Counted from the first letter of the stretch, positions 41,945-52,925 are shown. The stretch is 64,000 bases of DNA from Hyposmocoma kahamanoa (GCF_003589595.1 NW_020654422.1:5706420-5770419), one strand, 5' to 3'. The notes: generated by a model not told the origin, from the sequence alone. A program made the numbers and translations.

Positions 41945-42090
41945 TCTACACTACAATGGAGAGTGCTTGACAGAATTCTCCAATTGTCTGCATGTTGCTC
42001 AACCGTTGTGCGGCACCGATGATCAAACATACACCAATGAATGTGAGCTGTCATGCTACAACAAACGACGACAACGACAAGGTTACCGGC
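41945..42090 (+). pseudogene. Kazal domain coding segment
   Basis: The best-preserved Kazal motif in the window: Cys residues at GEC, SNC, PLC, NEC and LSC with GTD and TYTNE in place. Kazal domains block serine proteases through a loop between the second and third Cys; the P1 region here reads CLHVAQP. The sixth Cys is not reached before the frame meets the MITE. Confidence 0.6.
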
Positions 42091-42105
42091 AAATCGGCAT
42101 CTCTT

Positions 42106-42530
42106 AGTCGTTTAACACACTGCACCGCGCCCCACGACGGTGAGCGGGACGCGGAATCACGCGCGCGGTTGTGGAGACGCAGATCTGCGTCAACGCGCTT
42201 TGTAATGAAATTACCCATTTATCGATCTGGTTCGTAAAAAGGGATGTCGGTGTCTTTTTATTTGAGTAAACAAAAACCAAATAGACAGTATAACTGCGGT
42301 ATCCTGAACGAGTTCTGTATTGTTAACCGTTCTTGTCAAAGAAGGATCTCATATACAAACATATACAATCACTACGGCTATCAACTGCGAAGCGTGTACT
42401 TTAAGTAATGCGGGGCCGCTAGACCGCTGCTACCGCGCGTTGACGTAGATCTACGTCTCCGCCACCGCGCGCGTGATTCCGCGTCTCGCGCTCCGTCGCG
42501 AGGCGCGGTGTAGTGTGATAATCGCCTTAT
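42106..42530. mobile_element. MITE with 90-bp GC-rich arms
   Basis: TTTAACACACTGCACCGCGC...CACGCGCGCGGTTGTGGAGAC at the left is inverted at the right (42415-42530), both containing GCGGAATCACGCGCGCGGT and AGAC..AGATCT.CGTCAACGCG. The interior (42318-42400) matches 62040-62130 on the minus strand. It abuts and probably disrupts the Kazal locus. Confidence 0.75.
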
Positions 42531-42639
42531 CGAGAGAAATGCGGTATAATGTACGCCCAGTGAGGGTATCCAACAGTAGGATAAATAGAAACATAATGTT
42601 ACCTGTAATAATACATAAGCCCGCAAAGTCCGTTTGGAA

Positions 42640-43095
42640 TGAAGCACCAAGGTCATTCCACTTAGTCTCGTGAAATTTGGATATTTTGAAAGTATTTTTC
42701 TTTAAGTTATAGGTAAATTGTATAATAATTTTACTGTCATCATTTTACACTTTGTTTTTATGTTGTAAACGCAACGTAACCAATATAAATTATTGTTAGA
42801 TTATTGTTTTACTTGCGCTAGCTATTAATGGCAATTTTTGGTGGAAATAGGCCGGCGAGATTTCAATTCTCGTCTCTCCTCGTCTCGTCTCGCCTCGCCG
42901 GTGGAAAATCACCTTAAGACCAGGAATATCCTGTCACTCTCGTGAAATATGGATAAAGTTAAACTATTATATTCCTTTCATACTTTGGTCAATTTTGTAA
43001 GCATTTTACTATCATAATTTTACAATTTGTTCTTTGTAGTTATGTTGCTAACCTAATCAAAATAAATTCTGCTCCCCTACTTGCTCATTCTTTGA
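42640..43095 (+). repeat. Diverged direct duplication
   Basis: CTCGTGAAATTTGGATA...TTTTACTGTCATCATTTTAC (42668-42850) is matched by CTCGTGAAATATGGATA...TTTTACTATCATAATTTTAC (42940-43075). Between them lies a (CTCGT)n-like run at 42870-42900 flanked by inverted GGCCGGCGAG / CTCGCCGG. Confidence 0.5.
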
Positions 43096-44056
43096 TTTAC
43101 CTATTCACTTTGATTTCCTTCAACGTATCGTTTTGTTTTTGTTGTGTGGGTTTTATTTTTAAATGCTTTTGAAGATTTTGTAACACATAGGATTTTAGAA
43201 GAAGACTTTAAAATGAAATATTTTTTAAAATAACACTATTAAACATTGCAAATGAAATTTTTTTTTTTTTAACAAATTAGCGGCAGACAGTCGACCTTGA
43301 TAATACCTGTAAAGAGCCCGAAACACGATAGCTGCTATCGCGAAAACCTATGAACTCGTATCGTTTGTGTGGAAACCAATGTCAAAAAATATTCTATCGT
43401 AAAATATTGCCAGCGCAAATGTGCACGCTTTGGAAATAAAAATAGAAAGATAATTCACCTTGTATTTTTCCTGTTTACGATATTTATATATAAAGCGCCA
43501 TCTGCTATTTCGGAGTGTTACTAACTTATTCCTCTTTGGTAGTGGTATTTAAAAACATGTGCTTTGAGAGCGGTAGATGGCGATAAGTGTTCCATTTCAG
43601 AAGGTTCATTTGAAGGTTGATTTTGGTGTGCAATGTTATATTATACAAAAATTCGTTAAAATGGAAAGCAATCCAATGACTATTTTGAATATTAATGATA
43701 TATAAATGAGTGGGCTCATTTCTAATAAATGAAATAGGAAGTTGAATAATTACGTGGAATGCTTTTGATTCAGTTGGGGAGTGCTAAGTTTCTATAAGGA
43801 ATTTAGGTGGTGATTATGCTAGCTAAGTCAACCAAAGGCCACACTAGCTGACACAAGGTTATTACACTAGCTGAGTGCCTATGGTTGCATTGTAAGCATT
43901 TAGGCATGTAATTGCATGGAATTCACTGCACTAGGCGCATTTTGTTTTCTATACAAATCGTTTTGTATTCAGCAATGAGGCGTTTGTTTGAAAGTGAAAT
44001 GATAATGCATTAAGTAGGGTTTCGTCGAAAGTTACAATTATATGATTGTTATTACT
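43096..44056. other. AT-rich intergenic sequence
   Basis: Contains CGCCATCT...AGATGGCG inverted motifs at 43497-43581 and three ACACTAGCTGA repeats near 43840-43875. No gene recognised. Confidence 0.35.
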
Positions 44057-44143
44057 ATTTTTTTTTTTTTAATCTGAATTTAAGGAGCTTTACTGTGTAT
44101 TTTAATAGTAATGTCGCTCCGTAATGCTACTTAATTTATACAT

Positions 44144-44998
44144 CTAACCTAGATTAAGACTATCTAAATATATTTTGTACAGTATTTTGGCTTCATTCGA
44201 CGACGGAACGGCCAGTATACTGTTACACCACCCAGTCTGCCGTATGTTAACTATACTGCCCAACTGTCTCCTGAGTCTCTCGGTCCGAACATATTCCATC
44301 AAAACGTGGTAAATGTCTTCAACGACGCCGCAATTGCTACAATAAGGAGTTGGTGTAATGCCCATCAAAAAGGTAAACTTCTTTGAAGGAATGTGCCCAG
44401 AGCGCAACCTCAGAGCCGTCACAACGCCAAGTCTATTCATCAGACAGTTATCAATCCATGGAACTTCCAGTGGCTCAGGTTGAATTGTTTTGAACCAGAT
44501 ACCTTTTTCTTTGGATCTCTCATCAAAGTATTCTTTCCACAGCTGGTGGCAATAAGTTTTAATTTTATACAAACAATCTGTATAATAGGGCAAAACAGAT
44601 ATCGTATCGCCAGTACAATAAGCTCGCTTAGCAAGTGAATCTACCTTCTCGTTACCAATAATGCCAACGTGTGAGGGTATCCACTGAAGTCTAACTGTTT
44701 TAGAGTTACGTTGTAATTCTAAGATCTGGTCTATGATTGTATAAGCTATCGGGGTGCCTCGAATGGTCGAAGTTGACCGAGCTATGTGTTGAAGTGAGCT
44801 TTTAGAGTCAGTCAAAATTACGAATCTGTCATAATCTACAGAGTCTATATAAGATAAGGCCTCGGAGATCGCTACAAGCTCAGCATACATTATGGATACG
44901 TTAGTGTCTATTCGAAATAGCACATTCGTCTTGGCATCAGGATCATAAAAGGCTGCGCCAATCCCATCTTTGTCCTTGGATCCATCGGTATATATTTG
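44144..44998 (-). pseudogene. LINE RNase H domain, frameshifted from ORF2
   Basis: The frame shows YTDGSKDKDGIGAAF (first Asp), MYAELVAI (Glu), ILTDSKSS (second Asp) and WIPSHVGIIGNEKVDSLAK (His/Asp), all RNase H1 active-site motifs. The tail has a zinc-finger-like CSNCGVVEDIYHVL. It starts before the end of ORF2 in another frame, so a single 1-nt indel near 45030 separates it from the RT. In its family this domain helps remove RNA during reverse transcription. Confidence 0.85.
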
Positions 44999-45029
44999 AT
45001 AAAATGCCGAATAATGTTCATTTAAGTTC

Positions 45030-47843
45030 CTACAACATATATTCCTTAAATGCTTCGTATTGCCTTTTTGCTTTTTCTAACGTATCTATATTGATAATAA
45101 TGCTTGCGGATAAATCAATATAACTAACCCACATAGATCTCGTGAACATTTCTAAATTTTGAGAACAGTAAACTGCTGTATCTTTAAATCGTTCGTGAAC
45201 AGTGGATAGAATCGGTTTATTTTTCCTATTCCATGAATTGATGTTAATTGATAACTCTTCTACTAAATCGATGAGAATACTGCTACTTTTGATTGATTTA
45301 CATTTCATCCAAAATTTGCCCGCTAAATAACATCTACGTATATGTAGTGGTTGTAAGCACAGGTCTGCTTCCATCACATGGATAGGGGTACTTTTTATAT
45401 ATCCGCCTATAATACGCATAGCCTGATTTTGTACTTTATCAAGTTTGTAAAGATGGGACTGGCAACTATCACCAAACAAGAAGCCATAATCCATGCGGCT
45501 TCTCACAATTGAGATATATAGCCTTCTCAAATGTCTTGGATGAACCCCCCAACTCGGACCAGCTAAAACCTTTAAAATATTTAGGAACTTAGATACTTTT
45601 TCCAGAGTCTCGTTTATGTGTTTAGACCATCGAAGTGATCGATCTAACCACAGACCCAAATATTTGACATTTTGAACTACTTCTAAAGGCGCGCCATTGA
45701 TTCGAACACTAAAATCTTGTTGAAATGTTCCCTTCTTAAAAACACAAACTTGACTTTTTGACGTTGACAGCTGTAGTCCTAGACGGGATAATAAACTTGC
45801 AAGATTATTTAGGGGTCTCTGTATATGATTCACCGCGGCCGCAATATTCTCTTCGGTAGAATAAATAACAAAATCATCTGCATACTGAGAAATATATACA
45901 TGGTTGTCACCTATTTCTTGGACTATGTCTATTGTCGCCACATTAAAGAGTAAGGGGGATATAGGATCTCCCTGAGCTAAACCCCGACCCGTGTTACGTA
46001 CAACTTCAACTCTACCCGCTTGTGTCCTTAAATGTCTTTCTTTAAGAAATTCCCAAAGGTACGTACACATCCTAGAGCCAACACCCAACCGATCCAGGAT
46101 AGACAGCATACCACTCACATCAACGTTATTATAAGCGCTATCGATGTCAATAAAACAACCTACAGTAACCCTGTTATTACAAAAACCTGTTTGGATTCTA
46201 GTTACCAGACGACTCAAATTATCTAAGCATGACCTAGATTTCCTAAATCCCAAAGTATCATCAGAGAATACACCTCTTTTTTCTAAGTACCATTCTAACC
46301 TTTTTTGAATAATAGAGTGAAAAATCTTACAGAGACATGATATAAGTGAAATTGGTCGAAGAGCTGATAAGTCATGGCCATCTCTTCCGGGTTTTGGTAT
46401 GAGAATTAAATTGATATCGCGCCATTGTGTCGGTACAAAACCTAATAAAAGGAACTTATTATACATATTTACTAAAATCGTCTTGGCTATTTCAGGAAGA
46501 TTTTTGATCATAGAAAAGGAGATTTCGTCACAGCCAGGGGATGTATCTTTGGATTTAATGCTTTTCTCTAGCTCTTGTACTGTAATTGGGTATTCCAATA
46601 ATGGGTTATCCGAATAAAAATTAGGTTTGTGAGGGGATGCATAGTCAGGGGCAAGATTTCGTAGCAATTTATTTGATGTACTTTCGTCCACAAGCGGCCT
46701 GTGTGTCCTATATCCCTTAAGCCACTTCATTCTACGCCACATGTCACTCGAGGACGTTATAGTATCAATCGAATCACAGAATGTGTGCCATGCTTTGCTT
46801 TGGGTTTTTTTCAAGAGTTTTGCGGAGTCGTGAATCCTCTCCTTGAGTATATCCCAATTTTGAGGAGTGGGATTTCGCCTCAAATTGGCTAAAGCCAATC
46901 TACGAAGCGCAATTGTTTTAGACAGTGCGGGGTTCCAGTAAGGTCTAGGGCGAAATTTAGAATCCGGATTAAGGCAAATTTTAATACAAGGTATGTGTCT
47001 GTCTGCAGCCTTGTATAACTGCTCTATAAATTTATTATAAGCCCCTTGAGGATTTTCAGGGAAACTTAAATCTGTAAATAGCTCTTTCAAATATGACTGG
47101 TACGATTTCCAATCAGCATATTTGAAATTACGTCTTTTACTAAAATGTAAATTACAAGTAAAAGTTGTTGAAATTTTTATAACGAGATGATCGCTACCCA
47201 GTGATTCATTGGTAACTATCCAATTAAGTCTCACCGCTATATCTGACGTGACCATGGTAATGTCTGGTGATGACTCTCGTAAGTTACCATCAACGAATTG
47301 AAAGCGTGTGGGTGTACCATCGTTTAACGTAACGTAGCTGCTCAATAATAATGCGTCAAAAATCTGAGTCCCTTTAATATCTGTTTTATACGACCAGCTC
47401 GTGTGATGTGCGTTAAAGTCTCCGACTATGATAGACTTGCTCTGTTCATTTGAAAATAGCCATAGCCAATCACTATCACTAGTTATCGTACCAGGCGAAC
47501 AATATACTATAAAAACATTTTCTATGTGTTCACAGTTAAATATCCTAATGTGAACAACCTCTAAACCTCTATTGGGAATCCGAATCGGAACGCGCTGGGC
47601 CTGAACTGATTTATGGGTTAAAATAGCAACGCCTCCATAAGAAACTTCTCTGTCTAGCCTAAAGATGTTATAGTCCCTTACTTTTAAAAAGGTATCTGGT
47701 TCGAGCCAGGTTTCACTTACCGCTGCAATGTGTACCATTTCCTGGATCAATAACTGCTCGAATGATTTTAGCTTAGGTCTCAGACTGCGAGCATTCCACT
47801 GTACAATATTTAACCTAATTTTTTTCCTAACAGACCTATCCAT
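45030..47843 (-). CDS. LINE ORF2: APE endonuclease and reverse transcriptase
   Basis: 937 codons from ATGGATAGG. Residues 1-225 are an AP-type endonuclease: QWNARS (15-20), SETW with Glu44, GDFNA (141-145), SPDIT (192-196) and GSDHL (216-220). Residues about 430-760 are the reverse transcriptase: LRPISL, GFRKSRS, motif A FIDIDSAY (564-571), GLAQGDPISP (621-630) and YADD (654-657). All catalytic residues are present. It nicks target DNA and primes reverse transcription there. It ends prematurely relative to RNase H because of a frameshift. Confidence 0.9.
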   Translation of the reverse strand: MDRSVRKKIRLNIVQWNARSLRPKLKSFEQLLIQEMVHIAAVSETWLEPDTFLKVRDYNIFRLDREVSYGGVAILTHKSVQAQRVPIRIPNRGLEVVHIRIFNCEHIENVFIVYCSPGTITSDSDWLWLFSNEQSKSIIVGDFNAHHTSWSYKTDIKGTQIFDALLLSSYVTLNDGTPTRFQFVDGNLRESSPDITMVTSDIAVRLNWIVTNESLGSDHLVIKISTTFTCNLHFSKRRNFKYADWKSYQSYLKELFTDLSFPENPQGAYNKFIEQLYKAADRHIPCIKICLNPDSKFRPRPYWNPALSKTIALRRLALANLRRNPTPQNWDILKERIHDSAKLLKKTQSKAWHTFCDSIDTITSSSDMWRRMKWLKGYRTHRPLVDESTSNKLLRNLAPDYASPHKPNFYSDNPLLEYPITVQELEKSIKSKDTSPGCDEISFSMIKNLPEIAKTILVNMYNKFLLLGFVPTQWRDINLILIPKPGRDGHDLSALRPISLISCLCKIFHSIIQKRLEWYLEKRGVFSDDTLGFRKSRSCLDNLSRLVTRIQTGFCNNRVTVGCFIDIDSAYNNVDVSGMLSILDRLGVGSRMCTYLWEFLKERHLRTQAGRVEVVRNTGRGLAQGDPISPLLFNVATIDIVQEIGDNHVYISQYADDFVIYSTEENIAAAVNHIQRPLNNLASLLSRLGLQLSTSKSQVCVFKKGTFQQDFSVRINGAPLEVVQNVKYLGLWLDRSLRWSKHINETLEKVSKFLNILKVLAGPSWGVHPRHLRRLYISIVRSRMDYGFLFGDSCQSHLYKLDKVQNQAMRIIGGYIKSTPIHVMEADLCLQPLHIRRCYLAGKFWMKCKSIKSSSILIDLVEELSININSWNRKNKPILSTVHERFKDTAVYCSQNLEMFTRSMWVSYIDLSASIIINIDTLEKAKRQYEAFKEYML

Positions 47844-49308
47844 TCACTGCACTAAATAAATTTTTGATTGTCGTAATATTAGGCATCGAGTTCGTCACAA
47901 AAGAAACCACCCAGTCTACAACTGATTTAACAATGTTTTTGAGCTGCATAATTAATTCATCTTTCTTCTTTGATATTATTTCTTTCAGTCTTTCCAGTAA
48001 TGAGCTAACGGATTCTTTGTTCTTTTTCCTTTCTTCATTAAGAGCGCGTTATTTTTCTTGTCTGATTACCGGTTCCTCCTCAAATGCGGAAGAGGAACCA
48101 TCACTGGTTGTCATATCTATTTGCGCTATAACATTAGGTGTTAAATATAAGGGAACATTCTTTTTTTTTCGTTTGTTCTGCAGGTTCGACGTATTTCGAG
48201 GTATTTCACTATTCAAGAACTTTGTCTTTACTACTTCTGCATAGGATGCTGTGGCTATTAAAGTTGATTCAGGTTCATCCTGAGTGGAGTTCTTGGCAGG
48301 ACTTTGAGTTTCGATTCTCCTTTTGTTCGATTGAAGCAATGGGCCCGAGGGTACGTACATGGATACAGCTTTTAGATAAGAGCAATTGTGAACAGCCATT
48401 AGCTCTCTAATATGTCTTTCTTTTTTAAATATTGGGCATTGTTTAGATAAAGCCATGTGCTTCCCTGAACAATTTACGCACTTGAAAGACGTAGTTTCAC
48501 AATTCGCGTGATGTTGACCACATTTTGGGCATATTATTTTATTTGATGGACACATTTTGATCACATGACCAAATCTCCAACATCTGGAACATTGCGTAAC
48601 CGGAAACCTGTACGTTTCGACTCGAACCCTTAAGTCAAATAAATATACATACGGTGGTACAGAAGGTCCGCTAAATCCAATGCGGACCGTTTCACTGGAA
48701 ATCCACCCCTCTTCAGTCCTACGATTTAGCCGTTTAGCGGTTATAACCTCAACATCGCAAGATATGTCTTTTAAGAGATCTTCTTCCGACAAATCGGGAT
48801 CGATGTCACGTATAACTCCGTATGACAGGGCGACCTCCCAAGTCTTTTGTCTCCTCCAACCCAACTCGGTGAATGTTTGGCAGATCATGAATTTCTCTGC
48901 GCTACTTTCAGTTTCAAATGTGATTAACAACTTATATGGGTTTGCGTATTTCACTTTATATATATCGGTAATATCATTGACTTTAAGAAGTTTCGCAAGA
49001 GCAAATTGTTTAGGTAATTTGTCCTTTGTTACGACCGAAACCTGTATGGGTAGGATAATGGAGGGGTTTTGTGTATCTCTGTTCTTTTTTTTTGCATTTC
49101 TGGTTACCGTGGTCCACTCTTCTTCTTCATTATGTTCTCTTCGTCTTTTACCTACTTGTGTATTTTGTAAGTCCATGTCTCCTATATCAATTTGTGTATT
49201 GTCCTCTAAATTATCAAGTTCTTCTAGCATCGTTTCTACCGCAGACGACAAATCGTTATTACTATTCACGTAAAGTCTACTATCACTGCAGTCTAACTCA
49301 TTAGCCAT
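47836..49308 (-). pseudogene. LINE ORF1: zinc-knuckle nucleic-acid-binding protein, one stop
   Basis: ATG at 49308. Residues 105-230 look like an RRM-type fold seen in I/Jockey ORF1 proteins. Residues 240-291 hold three knuckles: CSRCWRFGHVIKMC, CPKCGQHHANC and CVNCSGKHMALSKQC. A TAA at codon 420 (48051-48049) ends the open part, but the same frame continues to TAG at 47838-47836 (coiled-coil-like ERLKEIISKKKDEL). That TAG overlaps the ORF2 start as ATGGATAG, so the original protein had 490 residues and ORF2 likely started by termination-reinitiation. Confidence 0.85.
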
Positions 49309-50108
49309 TAGAGATAAATCCCATTGTATTCAACACTCGCGAAAACAATAGACCGACCGGCTTGACGCCGAGCGGGCTCTCAGGTAAAATACAACCGGTT
49401 TCTTTATTACCAATACTTTCGGTACCTCGCAACAGACACGTTCTAATCACACGAGGAGTGAATTAGCACGTTAATACTATTAGATTTAGTTATTTTATGC
49501 ATTAATGATAATAATAATAGTTTAGCCTTAAATAACATTGTTTTTACTTACCTGTATTATATAGATTAAATCGTAAAGAGACTCAGTTTTAGCTGTTTTC
49601 CAGACCCTTTTGGTGAGACACGAGTTAAGCTCTTTCGGAGATAAAAATAATATAATTTTCAATATAAGAAAAGTTTATCATAAATCACAATTTTAGTACA
49701 TGTTATTACTGTCTTAATTCTATCTTAATACTAATTGTCGATATATTGTTATCGGGCAGGAAATGCAACCTCATATCTGGACTCTATGGCGTCGAGGCGT
49801 TGATGCAGACCAGCCTTACTAAGAACTAGCTAGTGTTCACATAACACACGGTATATTTTATGACAGGAGTTATATTTTTTTTATTTAAAGAATAGGTGGT
49901 CATCGTCGCCCATGGACATTTGCAACATCAGATGAGCTGCCTTTGCGTTTCCAGCCTTTGAGAGCCCTGTAAACACGTGTTTTGAAGAACCCTTTGTCAT
50001 AGCGCAAAGCAAATACTTCAGGGGGAAGATCATTCCACATCTTGCAAGCTCGAGGAAGGAACGAACGAGATGCCCGCGTGGTCTTACAATGCCAGGCATC
50101 TAAGATGA

Positions 50109-51024
50109 CTGGGACCTCGAAGCCGAGGTCCTGGCGGAGGTCCGCACCTACCGGCGGGGAATGAGGGACCGAGGCGAGCGACCAGCTCCCCAAGAGGTGG
50201 AGCGGGAGCGCCGCCTCGCGGCGCAGCGCATGCAGGACCGGTGGAAAGAGGGTTTGGCGGATCCCCCCTATGGCGCTCGTACCATAGAGGCGATCCGCCC
50301 TGTCCTCGTAGAGTGGGTAAACCGGTTCCACGGGCCACTGTCGTACCACCTTGTGCAGGTGCTGACCGGGCACGGCTGCTTCGGTCACTACCTGCACAAG
50401 GTGGCGAGGAGGGAACCGTCCCCGTCGTGCCACGAGTGCGGCGCTGCGGATGACACCGCGCAGCACACCCTAGAGGTGTGCAGCCGGTGGGATGAGCAGC
50501 GCCGCACTCTGACGGGGACTGTAGGGCAGGACCTCTCGCTGCCGAGCGTGGTTGCCGCCATGCTCGATAGCGAGGAGTCCTGGGAAGCGGTGGCCTCCTT
50601 TTGCGCAGAGGTTATGCGGAGCGGGTGCGCGAGGACGCGGCAGACGCGCACCCGCTCCGGCGCAGACGTACGGGGAGAAGGCGAAGGCAGTTCGCTGCTC
50701 GCCTGATCCCCTAGTGAGACCAGCGGGCTCTGGACAGGGACTCCGGAGCCTGCATTGCACGGCCTCACTCGTCTTTCGGAGGACAACCGACTCGCCCCTC
50801 CGTTGGCGCGGGAGCCCTGGCGTAAGCTAGGGCGGCCGGGCGGCGTCGTGGTGAATGTTCACTGATCCCACGGCGCCGATTCAACCGGCGAGAGGGAAAC
50901 CCGGGGGGGTTTTAGTGGGGTAGGCCCTCTAGTCTGGAGGGAGAGTCCCCACATAACCCCTGAGTCTCCCTGGGCTCAGGGGTATCCATAAAGATTTCCC
51001 CCCCGTAAAAAAAAAGAAAAAAAA
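50109..51024 (+). mobile_element. R1-clade LINE 3' fragment, 14-bp target duplication
   Basis: GGCATCTAAGATGA occurs at 50095-50108 and again at 51025-51038. The insert ends in an A-rich tail (51007-51024). It is GC-rich (CCGGGTGGG-type codons) in an AT-rich neighbourhood, as expected for R1/TRAS/SART-type elements. It is 5' truncated. Confidence 0.9.
50110..50706 (+). pseudogene. R1-type ORF2 C-terminus with CCHC finger
   Basis: An open frame of 198 codons with no upstream start: RMQDRWKEGLA, EAIRPVLVEWVNR, YHLVQVLTGHGCFGHYLHK, then CHECGAADDTAQHTLEVC, the C-x2-C...H-x4-C finger conserved after RT in R1 elements. LSLPSVVAAMLDSEESWEAV follows. No catalytic domain remains. Confidence 0.85.
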
Positions 51025-51456
51025 GGCATCTAAGATGAGGGGATGGACTCTACTCTTTTGGGGGAGGTGCGATGGTAGGAACGAGACGGCGGCACCTGTT
51101 CGAAAAGCACCTCAAAACACTCCCCATTACAAAGATATGTATGACGCGTCTCGACTAACTCCAATAAAACTATCACTAAAATATAGACAGCTTAAACTTA
51201 AAGATTTAATCCCCGTGTTCGGTAACATAAATATTCTAATTTGATGGTGAACCAGGTACGATTCAGAGCGGCCCTTTTTCATTCTTATAATTAAATAAAA
51301 ATAACTAAGTCTGGCGAATTGCATTGTTGTTTTTATGTGACGAACCCTGTTGCTGATTTATATTGTGAATTTAAATAAAGTGAAATGAAAAGTTGACAGA
51401 AATGGTTTTTAGTTTGTTTTTTGAGATGATCGATTGGGAAGTTTATTTTTATTATC

Positions 51457-52130
51457 ATACATACATACATACATAAGCTCACGCCCTAGTCCCACAGGAG
51501 GAGTAGACAGAGACCACGGAACACCATTTTGCTCTATCCTGACACAACTCTCGGGCCTCACATACATCAACTACACTTTTCGTACAACTCTTTTATTCTT
51601 GTCACTTCGGATCCTAGGCTTTTTGAGACTTACATTGACCAGATCAATGTAAGTCCTTCAAGGGCGTCCTCTTAAAATCCTTTCATCCACATTCGCATCA
51701 TAAATCTGTTTGGTAAAATTCTTCTTACATCAAAACACCTCAACATGCCTTTCTTTATTCTAGTCACTACATCCTCTTTCAAACCACATTCTTCACTCTA
51801 TCACTTAGCTTTATTCCAAAAATTTTCCTCAAAGATCTCATCTCCACTGCATTTATTCTACTTTCATGCTTCTTCTGCCATACCCAACTCTCACTACCAA
51901 ACGTCAGTGTAGGAACTAGCAAAGCATTGTGTATGAGCATCTCCATTCACTGCGTTTCCCTTCCGTGCCCTTCTTTCAATGTCCTCATCAAACTTTCGAT
52001 CTTTTGTAAACACACTACTCAGATGCACAAACTCATTCAAATGATCAACATTCATACCTTGTATTAAAATCTTACACACCGTCACGTTCTTATCTCTTTC
52101 AATTTTGTTTAATTATGTTTGTTTTTGTGT
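51457..52130 (-). pseudogene. RTE-type LINE 3' part with (ATGT)n tail
   Basis: Minus-strand residues across frames: FVHLSSVFTKDRKFDEDI, then GSESWVWQKKHESRINAVEM, LSDRVKN and FDVRRI-like, ending DRAKWCSVVSVYSSCGTRA. This is the C-terminal region of RTE elements common in butterflies and moths. A (CATA)n run at 51457-51476 is the 3' tail. Several frameshifts. Confidence 0.75.
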
Positions 52131-52564
52131 ACGTTAAACTTTGCTTCATAGATTAGCACTTTACACTTAATTTTAGATTCTAGTATTTATTCGTAAACAG
52201 ATTTCAAATAGAATAATTATTATATGACTTTAAATTCTATGAGGACGATATTATAATAATATATTATATAACATTTATAATAATAATTTTAAACTTTTTT
52301 AAAAGTTTGTGGAATAACATTTGAACAAAACCTGCAGAGTTGCAGGTCATTCGTTATACTCTGTAGACGGCTATTTTTCAATTAAAATATAAAAAAAAAC
52401 ACTTTTGCATTTACGTTCTAATAAAATGCATTATACATTTATAATATATTTACTGAAATATTCTTCAAGGGATACCAAAAAAATGTAGATTCTGATTTTT
52501 TGTTAGCTACTGCAGCATTGTTTGCGTAAACAGTAATTCTAGATTTGGGACATAAAATAATTTA

Positions 52565-52650
52565 GCTAGCTGGATAGCGTTTTGTTAGAGTGCGAACGAT
52601 CAGCTTCGTGCTGTCATAGGCTGGTTCGATTCTGTCGAAATTCTTTTCGG
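52565..52650 (+). repeat. tRNA-like SINE head
   Basis: GCTGGATAGCGTTTTGTTAG (A box) and CTGGTTCGATTCTG (B box) 40 nt apart. No complete cloverleaf. Confidence 0.45.
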
Positions 52651-52699
52651 GCATTTATTACGGCATTAGTGTTTACTGGAATTTTTTTTTATGTACCAG

Positions 52700-52925
52700 A
52701 CAACTATACCAATTGCCTGGTTTCAAATTTGGGAATTCCCTGTGTTTGAGTACCAGAGCAACGGAATTCACTCTGAGGCACTTCCCAGAATACCTAGCAC
52801 CAATTTAGAAAAGTTCATTTCCCAAATTGGTCACACCGGGAATCGATCCCGGGACCTCCGCATCCAGCGCCCACAATGTAAACTGCTAGGTTGCCGAGGT
52901 TGTCAAACAAACGTTTGTACATTTA
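52700..52925 (-). repeat. tRNA-derived SINE
   Basis: On the minus strand: TTGACAACCTCGGCAACCTA head with a GGGATCGATTCCCGG B box, then GACCAATTTGGGAAATGAAC and TTTTCTAAATTGGTGCTAGG, matching the plus copy at 10981. The body continues to ACTCAAACACAGGG. Confidence 0.7.

Larger units (their letters stand above)
40265..42095 (+). pseudogene. Kazal-type inhibitor locus, interrupted
   Basis: A TATA box (TATATAACGG, 40782) lies about 50 bp 5' of ATG 40834. Downstream, 40940-41059 shows Cys-rich codons (ECNCYNY). A LINE tail (41060-41932) splits the locus. After it, 41945-42090 encodes YNGEC, then NCLHVAQPLCGTDDQTYTNE and CELSCYNKRR. The PLCGTD..TYTNEC..SC spacing is diagnostic of Kazal serine-protease inhibitor domains. 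A stop follows ATG 40834 after 12 codons, the two halves differ in frame, and a MITE begins at about 42106. So the locus is probably dead. Paralogous to 55970-57115 over promoter and 5' region. Confidence 0.6.
44057..49500 (-). mobile_element. Near-full-length I-group LINE, poly(A) tail
   Basis: On the minus strand, in order: a GC-richer 5' UTR (from about 49500), ORF1, ORF2 with endonuclease and reverse transcriptase, RNase H, a short 3' UTR and a poly(A) run (44058-44072). RNase H downstream of RT is found in the I, LOA, Outcast and some R1 lineages. Only one stop (ORF1) and one frameshift (RT/RNase H) break it, so insertion was fairly recent. No target duplication could be identified and the 5' end is approximate. 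Confidence 0.8.
49880..51140 (-). pseudogene. LINE ORF2 C-terminus, split by an R1 insertion
   Basis: 51140-51039 encodes EQVPPSRSYHRTSPKR; 50094-49900 continues WHCKTTRASRSFLPRACKMW and PPEVF, ending SSSDVANVHGRR and a stop. The two parts join in frame when the insert at 50109-51024 and one target copy are removed. The same family is at 5480-6100. Confidence 0.75.

Noticed and set aside
48680..49273. 197-codon plus-strand frame
   Set aside because: Antisense shadow of LINE ORF1.
50161..50830. Overlapping minus-strand and other-frame ORFs across the R1 fragment
   Set aside because: Shadows of the GC-rich plus-strand R1 frame.
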